Assembly: GCF_001421745.1 (NCBI RefSeq)
Contig: NZ_LMKW01000001.1
Location: 672,462 to 736,461 of the forward strand
Source of the DNA: Sphingomonas sp. Leaf230
GTDB taxonomy: Bacteria; Pseudomonadota; Alphaproteobacteria; Sphingomonadales; Sphingomonadaceae
DNA: 64,000 nucleotides
Reading direction: 5' to 3'
Below the pieces are notes generated by a model. The model did no database searches and was not told the DNA's origin. It saw nothing but the letters and a program-made list of their open reading frames with translations. Every line of letters starts with the position of its first letter. Within the stretch, counting starts at the first letter, position 1. Position numbers and translations under genes: made by a program. Shown here in pieces: positions 37,592 to 44,982 of the stretch.

Positions 37592-38880
37592 GTAGTGGTT
37601 TCGAACGCGATCGGGACGAGTTCACCCGTGGAACACGAGCGATCGTCGTTCTCCCCGACCAGGGCGACGCCGCGCGCGACGTAGATGCCCGGTTGGGGGA
37701 AACCGCTGGGTTGGCCGCTGCGATCGGTGTCGAGGTGGTCGAACGGATCGCTTACCGTGTCCGCCAGCCAAAGCCCGCAATGCTGATCGGAAGCGGGCAG
37801 GTGGAATTGTTGGCCACTCAGGTTCGGATGGAAGAGGCGGGACTGGTCGTGTTTGACGCGAGCCTGACTCCGATCCAGCAGCGCAACCTGGAAAAAGCGC
37901 TCGAGGTGAAGGTCATCGATCGCACCGGACTGATCCTCGAGATCTTCGGCGAACGCGCCGCGACCGCCGAGGGGCGCTTGCAGGTCGAACTCGCGCATCT
38001 CGATTACCAGGCTGGCCGGCTCGTGCGGAGCTGGACCCATCTCGAACGTCAGCGTGGCGGTTTCGGCTTCCTTGGCGGTCCGGGCGAGACCCAGATCGAA
38101 GCGGATCGTCGTTTGATCCGTGACCGTATGGCGCGATTGAAGCGTGAGCTCGAGCAGGTCAGCCGGACGCGCGGGCTGCACCGCGAACGGCGCCAGCGTG
38201 CGCCGTGGCCGGTAATTGCGCTGGTCGGCTATACCAATGCAGGTAAGTCGACGCTGTTCAATCGCGTGACCGGTGCCGACGTGATGGCCGAAGATCTGTT
38301 GTTCGCAACGCTAGACCCGACGCTACGTCAGATTCAGCTACCCGGACTCGACAAGGCGATCCTGTCGGACACCGTCGGTTTCGTTTCGGACCTTCCGACT
38401 CAATTGGTCGCGGCGTTCAAAGCGACTCTGGAAGAGGTCGTGTCCGCCGATCTGCTGGTCCATGTCCGTGATATCGCCCACCCGGATTCGGAGGCGCAGC
38501 GTGCCGATGTCGAGACTGTGCTGGCCGAGATCGGCGTCGACGACAATACGCCGCGGTTCGAGGTTTGGAACAAGCTCGACTTGCTTGACCCCGACGCGCA
38601 CGACGAGATTGCCGGCGAAGCGGCGCGGCGCGACGACGTTGTGGCGATATCGGCGCTAAGCGGGGAAGGGGTGTCGCATCTGATCGAGCAGATCGCGGCA
38701 AAGCTGACGGGGGCGCATCGGCGCTACCAGATCACGCTCGATGCCAGCGATGGCGCCGGCGCTGCTTGGCTGCATGCGCATGGCGAAGTGTTCGGGAGCG
38801 TCGATGACGAGCTCGAGACGACGTATGACGTGCGACTTTCCGATGCGGATTACGACCGGTTCATCCGCCGCGACGTTTGA
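37588..38880 (+). CDS. hflX: Ribosome-associated GTPase HflX
   Basis: HflX splits stalled or heat-damaged 70S ribosomes. The 430-residue protein has the N-terminal HflX domain ([51 protein letters not shown]). The G domain shows G1 [14 protein letters not shown]2 [11 protein letters not shown]3 [10 protein letters not shown] and G4 NKLD. The TTG start at 37588 overlaps the hfq stop; no ATG or GTG is available before the conserved core. Its last 20 nt overlap convergent mazG. Confidence 0.96.
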   Translation: MSSGFERDRDEFTRGTRAIVVLPDQGDAARDVDARLGETAGLAAAIGVEVVERIAYRVRQPKPAMLIGSGQVELLATQVRMEEAGLVVFDASLTPIQQRNLEKALEVKVIDRTGLILEIFGERAATAEGRLQVELAHLDYQAGRLVRSWTHLERQRGGFGFLGGPGETQIEADRRLIRDRMARLKRELEQVSRTRGLHRERRQRAPWPVIALVGYTNAGKSTLFNRVTGADVMAEDLLFATLDPTLRQIQLPGLDKAILSDTVGFVSDLPTQLVAAFKATLEEVVSADLLVHVRDIAHPDSEAQRADVETVLAEIGVDDNTPRFEVWNKLDLLDPDAHDEIAGEAARRDDVVAISALSGEGVSHLIEQIAAKLTGAHRRYQITLDASDGAGAAWLHAHGEVFGSVDDELETTYDVRLSDADYDRFIRRDV

Positions 38881-39595
38881 CCACCTGCCATAGTTCCTCT
38901 TTCTGATCGAGGGTCATGCCGGCGAACGCATCGCCGCCAAGATCCTCGATCGCCCGGAACCGCGCCTCGAACTTCAGATTGCCGGCGCGTAACGCGCTTT
39001 CCGCGTCTACTCCGAGATGTCGCGCCCAGTTGGTCACTGCGAACAGCAGGTCGCCGACTTCTTCCGCGAGCTTCTCGGAAGGAGCTTCGCGAACCTCCTC
39101 GATTTCCTCGTGGACTTTCGCCAGCGGCCCGCTCGCATCCGGCCAGTCGAAGCCCACCCGCCCTGCGCGTTTCTGCAACTTGTCGGCCCGAGACAGTGCC
39201 GGAAGGCCAAGTGCGACCCCCGCCAACGCGCTGCTGTCCGATTTGGCCGAACGCTCCTGCGCCTTGATTGCTTCCCATCCGGGCGACTGTTCCACGTCCC
39301 CGAATATATGCGGATGACGCCGTTCCATCTTGTCGGCAATCGAGGTCACGACGTCGGCCAGCGTGAAGGCGCCGGCTTCCTCGGCAATGCGGCTATGGAA
39401 GACGACCTGAAGTAGCAGGTCGCCCAGTTCGTCCTTTAAGTCCCCGGGATCGTTCCGTTCGATCGCGTCGGCGACCTCATAGGCTTCCTCGATCGTGTAG
39501 GGTGCGATCGTCGACCAGGTCTGCACACGGTCCCAGTCGCAACCTTCGACGGGATCGCGCAACCGGGCCATGATGGCGACGAGACGTTCGATCAT
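38861..39595 (-). CDS. mazG: Nucleoside triphosphate pyrophosphohydrolase MazG
   Basis: MazG cleaves NTPs to NMPs and pyrophosphate, helping clear damaged nucleotides and lowering ppGpp effects. The 244-residue chain is the normal two-domain length. The first domain carries the metal motif EEAYEVADAIE (positions about 35-45) and ELGDLLLQVVFHSRIAEE. The second has KVHEEIEEVREA and EEVGDLLFAVTNWARHLG. It is convergent with hflX, with a 20-nt overlap, a common neighbour in alphaproteobacteria. Confidence 0.95.
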   Translation of the reverse strand: MIERLVAIMARLRDPVEGCDWDRVQTWSTIAPYTIEEAYEVADAIERNDPGDLKDELGDLLLQVVFHSRIAEEAGAFTLADVVTSIADKMERRHPHIFGDVEQSPGWEAIKAQERSAKSDSSALAGVALGLPALSRADKLQKRAGRVGFDWPDASGPLAKVHEEIEEVREAPSEKLAEEVGDLLFAVTNWARHLGVDAESALRAGNLKFEARFRAIEDLGGDAFAGMTLDQKEELWQVVKRRGG

Positions 39596-39678
39596 AGAGA
39601 AGCCTTATAGAACGGGATTTTTCGATCCGGAACGTACGCCGAAACATCGAGGGCGTGGTAGAGGAAGACTGGACCGTA

Positions 39679-40197
39679 TCAGGCCGTACATCGCGCAAAA
39701 GCAGCGTCGCGTCTGCCCGTTAGGTCGTCGAGCGACGCCCCCGCGAGGTCGAAGTGGAGTTCGTGCATGTCCATGCCCGAGCGGTAGCCGCCGGGCCAGA
39801 CGCTGGTCAGCTCGAAGCCGCAATGCTGGAAGAACGGCGAGACCCGCGGCGAGGTGTCGACGGTGACATAGCGCGTGGTCGGCTCAGCGCTGGTGGCGAC
39901 GTGGAGCAGGCGTTCGAACAGCAGCAGCTTGCCGAGGCCGGCGCCGTGATAGGCGCGCGCGGCCATGCCCCAGAAGAGCAGCGCCTTGTTGTAATGCTCC
40001 CAGATCTCGTAGCCGCCGAACGCGCCGGGGACGCCGTCGACGTCGACCACGAATGCCGGGCCGTCGGGCTCGTCGAGCGTCTCTTCCAGCCATTCGCGGT
40101 CGCCTGCACCGAAATACTCGGGGAGGTTCGAGTCGAAGATCGCGAGGACAGCGGCGCGGTCCTTGTCTTCGTAGCGGCGGGTCAGGATTCTGGTCAT
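39679..40197 (-). CDS. GNAT-family acetyltransferase in the Pls locus
   Basis: A 172-residue acetyltransferase. It has an N-terminal TRILTRRYEDKDRAAVLAIFDSNLPEYF, acetyl-CoA loop GLGKLLLFERLLHVA (about 87-101), and the late strand-helix segment VSPFFQHCGFELTSVWPGGY. The family usually acts on small amines or protein N-termini. The ATG at 40197 overlaps the phosphopantetheinyl transferase stop (ATGA), so it is the third gene of the synthetase operon. This suggests, but does not prove, that it acetylates or otherwise tailors the product. Confidence 0.8.
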   Translation of the reverse strand: MTRILTRRYEDKDRAAVLAIFDSNLPEYFGAGDREWLEETLDEPDGPAFVVDVDGVPGAFGGYEIWEHYNKALLFWGMAARAYHGAGLGKLLLFERLLHVATSAEPTTRYVTVDTSPRVSPFFQHCGFELTSVWPGGYRSGMDMHELHFDLAGASLDDLTGRRDAAFARCTA

Positions 40198-40793
40198 GGC
40201 TGGCTCCACTGCGCGACGGTTTCGATCGCGTCGGTGGTCGAACGGCTCCAGCAGCGCGAAGTGCCTTCGAACGCTGCGGTTGCGTGGGTTGGATCGGTGA
40301 CGACGGTTTCGATCGATTCAGGGCGGATGCGGCGGGGTTCGCCTATGAGCTTCGCGTGCGCTTCCTTTATCGTCCAGCGTCGGAGCCAGGCTTGGGGCCG
40401 GGCGAGGGCGGGCAGGTGACGGAGCGCGTCGGCTTCGGTCTTGGTGAGCATGTCCCAGAGGGGCGGGTGGTCGTCGATGACTTCGCGGTCGACCGCGATC
40501 GGTGCGCGCGAAACGCCGATCAGGGCGTGTGCGCCACGGCTGGAGAGGCTGAGATACCAGCCTTCAGGAGCGGCAACGATCGGCGCGCCCGCTGGGCTGC
40601 GTGTGACGTGGACTTCGACGGACTCGCTGACCAGTTTTCGGATCAGCGCCGAGGCGAGACAGTGCCGGATCGCGCGTGCATCGCCGGGCAGGCCGGCAGC
40701 GTACGGTCCGGTCTCGGCAACACTCCACGCGATTGGCGACCGCCCGTCCCAGACGAGCGCGTCAAGCGGACCGTCGTGCCAGATCGGCGTCAC
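40194..40793 (-). CDS. Sfp-type 4'-phosphopantetheinyl transferase
   Basis: The enzyme moves 4'-phosphopantetheine from CoA to a carrier-protein serine. From GTG 40793 the product has 199 residues. The Sfp-family core is visible: IAVDREVID (Mg-binding VDxE) and, about 40 residues later, RRWTIKEAHAKLIGEP (WxxKEAxxK). It starts inside the stop of the adjoining synthetase (GTGA) and its stop overlaps the GNAT, so it very likely activates that synthetase's carrier domain. A longer open frame to 42164 in this phase is antisense shadow of the synthetase gene and was excluded. Confidence 0.92.
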   Translation of the reverse strand: MTPIWHDGPLDALVWDGRSPIAWSVAETGPYAAGLPGDARAIRHCLASALIRKLVSESVEVHVTRSPAGAPIVAAPEGWYLSLSSRGAHALIGVSRAPIAVDREVIDDHPPLWDMLTKTEADALRHLPALARPQAWLRRWTIKEAHAKLIGEPRRIRPESIETVVTDPTHATAAFEGTSRCWSRSTTDAIETVAQWSQP

Positions 40794-43700
40794 GTCGCGA
40801 CGGCGATCCGCGCCGGGCTCCCGTCCCAGCTTGTGCCGTCGGGCAAGGTCTCGCCCTTCATTACCACCGACAGGTCGCCGAGCTGCGCATCTGCACCGAT
40901 CTCCGCGTCGTACAGCACGATCGCGAGCGAGCCGATCGTCGCGCGGTCGCCGACGCGGATCGCGCCGACCTTCATCACGCGGTCCTCGAACAGATGCGTC
41001 TGCAGGCCCGCGAAGTCGTTGAGCGCGACGTCGTCGCCGATGTCGACGAGGTCGTGCTCGGTCAGGTCGGTGGTGTCGATGTAGCAGCGCTTGCCGATCC
41101 GCGCGCCCATTAGCCGCAGGTACAGCCCGATCCACGGGGTGCCGCGGAGTGGTTCGAGCAAATTGGCGACCGCCAGGTTCTCGTAGGTCGCGGTGACGAG
41201 TTCGGTGCGCCAGACGAAAATGCTCCAGAGCGGCGCGGTCGTGACCTTGTAGCGACCGACGACCAGCCATTTCAGCGCGAGGACGAAAATCCCGCAGGCG
41301 AGGCAGAAGCCGACGTACAGGAAGGGGAAGGTCGCCGCGACGACCAGCGCGCCATTGTCGAGATCGTCGAGGTCGCCGACCACCGACAGAAGCAGGCTGA
41401 AGAACACGAGGAACGCGGTCAGCGACAAGGTGGTGCGAACCGCCTCGATCGACAGCCGCGTGGCGATCAGCGCGCGCGACGGATTGAACCGCGCGCCCTC
41501 GTCGAACATCGTGTTGACCTGCCGTACCGGCAGCTTGATCGCGGGCGAGCCGAACCAGGTGCTGCCCGCCTCGGTGGCGAGTGCGGGATCGCTCGGCGGC
41601 TTCGAGAGGACGCCGACGAGCACCTCGTCGCCGATCTGCGTCCCGCTCGGTAGCAGCGCGGAGTTGCCGATAAAGCTGCGGCGGCCGATCTTGGTATGCG
41701 CGAGTTCGATGGTGCCGTGGCCGATCCGCGCCGCGCCGAAGATCACCGAATCGGCGATGAAGCTCTCCTCGCCGATCTCGACCAGATCCGGCACGATCGC
41801 GCTGGCGGTCGAGATTTCCGCGCGACGGCCGACTTTCACGCCCAGCGCGCGGTACCACGGCACCACGTACAGCGTCGCGAAGATCGGGTGGAGCAGGCGC
41901 AGCGCGAGGTCGTTGATCTGCTGGACGAACCAGTAGCGGACATAGAACCCGCTGTTCAGCGCATAGACCGCGGGTGCGACGCGGCCGAGGATCAGGCGCT
42001 TGGCCGCCACCGTCAGCACGCACATCATCACGACATAGGTGACCGCGAGCAGCGGCGCGACCGCGACATAGGCATAGCCGCTGGTCGCCCAGTCGAGCTC
42101 GATCAGCGCGATCAGGCCGGGTGCGATCGGCAGGATCGCGACTAGCGGCAGGATCAGCGCGCACAGGAACAGGCCGATCGCCGGGCCGGCGTTGCGCGGG
42201 GCGGGGGTGGCCGGGCGGCGGGGCGCATCGCCGTCATGCGCAGCGGGCGAACCGGCCCAGCGCTGGCCGGCGGGGATCGTCGTATCGGCGGGCAGCGCGG
42301 ACAGGTCGTCGAGCATCGCGTCGTCGCCGAGCGCGGCGTTGCGGCCGACTACCGCCATCGACCCGACGAACGCGCCCTTGCCGAGCTTTACCGTGCCGAG
42401 GCGGAGCAATCCGCGCTCGACCGAGCTGGTCGACAGCACCGACTGGTCGCTGATGATCGAATCGTCGTCGGCGTGGAGCAGGTCGGCGGTATCGATGATC
42501 CCGGTGCCGATATGGACGCGCTTGCCGATCGTCGCGCCCATCATCCGGTAATAACCGCGGATCATCGGCGTGCCTGCGAGATACGGCGTCGCGGTGACGC
42601 CGATGATCCGGCGGACCAACCACCAGCGGAAATAATAGCTGCCCCAGAGCGGGTAGTCGCCCGCCTTGAAGCGCCCAACGATCAGCCATTTGAGCGCGAT
42701 CGACAGGAACATCGACGCGATCGGCACGACCGTGAAGAACAGCCCGCTGAGGATCAGCGCGTCGACCCGTGGCATGTCGCCCGCGAGATGCGTGTAGGCC
42801 AGATAGGGCGAGAACCATTGGAGGCCCGCCAGCGTGTAGATCGGCAGCAGCGCGAGCGTCTGCGCGGCGACGCACAGCCGGCGCTTCCACGGCGCGATAT
42901 GGTGGAAGCTGGTCTCGTCGAGGATCGCGACGGGCGTTGCACCACCGATCCGCAGCGCCAGCGCGCGAATGGTGGGCGCGGCGTAGACGTCCTCGAGCGA
43001 CAGCCCTTCGAGGCCGCGGACCTTTCGCGCCGCCGAAACCAACCGAGCGGCCTTCAGCGAATGGCCGCCGAGATCCTCGAACAGGTCGTCGAGCACCGAT
43101 ACCGGCTGCGGCGCGAACGCCTCGGCCCAGACACGTTGCAGGCTTTCCTCCATCGGCGTGGCGGGCGCGACCATCTCGCGGTCCGATGTCACGGTGATCT
43201 CGGGCTTGACCAGCGCCTTGCGGTCGACTTTCCCCGAAGCGGGGAGCGTCGGCATTTGCGACAGCAACTGGTAGCCCGCGGGGCGCATGTAATTGGGGAG
43301 CCGCTCGGCGACGCGGGCCTTGAGGCCGACCATGTCGATCTCCTCCGCCGGACGCGCGATCAGGAACGCGGCGAGGAATTCGGAGCCATCGTCGTCGGTG
43401 AAGAGCTGGACGACGGTCTGCGCGACGCCCGGCCATTCGCCGATCACCGCCTCGATCTCGGCGAGTTCGACGCGGAAGCCGCGGATCTTCACCTGCGTAT
43501 CGATCCTGCCTACGAAATCGATGTCGCCCGCCGCGTCGAGCTTCACCAGGTCGCCCGACCGGTAGATGCGTTCGGGAGCACCGGAAGGCCCATTGAACGG
43601 CGTCATGATGAACTTCTCGGCGGTCAGATCGGGGCGGTTGACGTAGCCGACGCCGACGCCCGGCCCGCCGATGACGAGTTCGCCTTCCTGGCCGTCCGGG

Positions 43701-44815
43701 ACCGGCTGCATATGCTCGTCGACCACCCAGGCGGTGTAGCCGGGGAGGGGCTTGCCGATCGTGATGCGCTGCCCAGGGAGGACCTCGGTCCAGGTCGCGG
43801 TGACCGACGTCTCGGTCGGGCCGTAGGTGTTGAGCAGGCGGAGACCCGGCCGCGCGAGGCGGCGTGGCAGGTCGGCCGGGCACGCTTCGCCGCCCATGTT
43901 GAGCAGGCGCAGCGTCGGCACCGGATGCTCGACCAGCGCGATCAGCGAGGGGACGACGTGCCAGATCGTCGTGTTCGCCTCGGCCAGCGCGATCGCCACG
44001 TCGGGCCCGCTGGTCGCCAGCGCCTCGGTCGCGACGAGCACTACCGCACCGACGAAGAACGCGCTCCACATCGTCTCGACCGACATGTCGAACGCGAGGC
44101 TGAACCCGCCGAACACGACATCGGCCGGGGTCAGGTCGAGGATCGCGCTTTCCGAGCGGACTAGGTGGCACGCGTTGCCGTGCGAGATCATCACGCCCTT
44201 GGGCCGGCCGGTCGTGCCCGATGTGTAGATGATGTAGGCGAGGTCCTGCGGATCGCTTTGCGTGACGTCGCGGCCGATCGGTTCGGACGGCTCCGCCGCG
44301 AGATCGCCCAACGCCGCATCGAGCGCGAGCGTTTTCCCCTTGAGGTTGCCAACGCGGCTCGCGACGGTGATCGTCAGCGCGGCTTCGCTGTCCTCGACGA
44401 TGAAGTCGATGCGGTCCTGCGGATAGCCCCAGTCGACCGGCACATAGGCGGCACCTGCGCGCAGCACGCCGAGGATCGCCATATACTGGTCGAGCCCGCG
44501 CGGCAGGCACAGCACGACGCGGTCGCCGCGGCCGATCCCCATCGCGCGCAGGCGGTGCGCGAGCGCTAAGCTGCGCGTGGCGAGGTCGGTATAGGTCCAG
44601 GCGGTCTTTCGGTCGAATTCCTCGTCCGCACCGATCAGCCGCAGCGCGGTCGCGTCGGGGTGCATCGCGCGCGTGGCGTCGAAGATCTCGTGCAGCAGTT
44701 CGTCACGGGCGTAAGGCTCTGCGGCACGCAACGCAGGGGCGGAGGCGATCGACGGGTAAGCCGTCCTTGCTAAAATGGCGGTATCGGAAGGGCTTACCGG
44801 CGTGTCTTGCTGCAT
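40790..44815 (-). CDS. Pls/PosA-type membrane peptide synthetase
   Basis: This 1341-residue non-ribosomal synthetase has an adenylation domain (about 40-540): A3 YIIYTSGTTGRPKG at 194, A5 NTYGPTETSV at 329, A7 YRSGDLVKL, A8 GRIDTQVKIRGFRVELAEIE, and A10 Lys529. A carrier domain follows with Ser586 in LGGHSL. Three repeats then run to the end, each a pair of transmembrane helices, a K-W-L-I-V-G-R-x-K amphipathic segment and a left-handed beta-helix ending in W-x-GSPA. They span about 646-860, 878-1094 and 1126-1337. This matches epsilon-poly-L-lysine synthetase, where the repeats join amino acids. There is no ordinary condensation or thioesterase domain. ATG 44815 has AAGG upstream. The substrate is unproven. 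Confidence 0.93.
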   Translation of the reverse strand: MQQDTPVSPSDTAILARTAYPSIASAPALRAAEPYARDELLHEIFDATRAMHPDATALRLIGADEEFDRKTAWTYTDLATRSLALAHRLRAMGIGRGDRVVLCLPRGLDQYMAILGVLRAGAAYVPVDWGYPQDRIDFIVEDSEAALTITVASRVGNLKGKTLALDAALGDLAAEPSEPIGRDVTQSDPQDLAYIIYTSGTTGRPKGVMISHGNACHLVRSESAILDLTPADVVFGGFSLAFDMSVETMWSAFFVGAVVLVATEALATSGPDVAIALAEANTTIWHVVPSLIALVEHPVPTLRLLNMGGEACPADLPRRLARPGLRLLNTYGPTETSVTATWTEVLPGQRITIGKPLPGYTAWVVDEHMQPVPDGQEGELVIGGPGVGVGYVNRPDLTAEKFIMTPFNGPSGAPERIYRSGDLVKLDAAGDIDFVGRIDTQVKIRGFRVELAEIEAVIGEWPGVAQTVVQLFTDDDGSEFLAAFLIARPAEEIDMVGLKARVAERLPNYMRPAGYQLLSQMPTLPASGKVDRKALVKPEITVTSDREMVAPATPMEESLQRVWAEAFAPQPVSVLDDLFEDLGGHSLKAARLVSAARKVRGLEGLSLEDVYAAPTIRALALRIGGATPVAILDETSFHHIAPWKRRLCVAAQTLALLPIYTLAGLQWFSPYLAYTHLAGDMPRVDALILSGLFFTVVPIASMFLSIALKWLIVGRFKAGDYPLWGSYYFRWWLVRRIIGVTATPYLAGTPMIRGYYRMMGATIGKRVHIGTGIIDTADLLHADDDSIISDQSVLSTSSVERGLLRLGTVKLGKGAFVGSMAVVGRNAALGDDAMLDDLSALPADTTIPAGQRWAGSPAAHDGDAPRRPATPAPRNAGPAIGLFLCALILPLVAILPIAPGLIALIELDWATSGYAYVAVAPLLAVTYVVMMCVLTVAAKRLILGRVAPAVYALNSGFYVRYWFVQQINDLALRLLHPIFATLYVVPWYRALGVKVGRRAEISTASAIVPDLVEIGEESFIADSVIFGAARIGHGTIELAHTKIGRRSFIGNSALLPSGTQIGDEVLVGVLSKPPSDPALATEAGSTWFGSPAIKLPVRQVNTMFDEGARFNPSRALIATRLSIEAVRTTLSLTAFLVFFSLLLSVVGDLDDLDNGALVVAATFPFLYVGFCLACGIFVLALKWLVVGRYKVTTAPLWSIFVWRTELVTATYENLAVANLLEPLRGTPWIGLYLRLMGARIGKRCYIDTTDLTEHDLVDIGDDVALNDFAGLQTHLFEDRVMKVGAIRVGDRATIGSLAIVLYDAEIGADAQLGDLSVVMKGETLPDGTSWDGSPARIAVAT

Positions 44816-44982
44816 ACTCAAGCCTTAGACGATGTCGAACGCCATTTGCTACTCGTCATCGACGTACAGGAAAACCTTCGAAATTTTCCGCCCGGCGCGG
44901 ATCGAGGGCATGGTCAGACAAGGCTTGCGGCACTGCCCGTGCTGACTTACACCCCTACTACACCTTCGTCGGGAATCTTCAC
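44816..44982. other. Divergent promoter region of the synthetase and M1 peptidase genes
   Basis: This 167-nt gap holds the start signals of both divergent genes, including AAGG at about 44825 for the synthetase. I see no clear dyad or -35/-10 pair of good quality. A shared regulator binding here is plausible but unsupported by any visible repeat. Confidence 0.4.

Noticed and set aside
40794..42164. Upstream extension of the phosphopantetheinyl transferase frame
   Set aside because: This part is another phase of the Pls-type synthetase coding sequence. The transferase homology begins only at GTG 40793.
42236..44164. 642-codon plus-strand frame opposite the synthetase
   Set aside because: The composition is shadow-like (Arg/Asp/Gly/Val) with no domains, and the minus-strand adenylation motifs are unmistakable.
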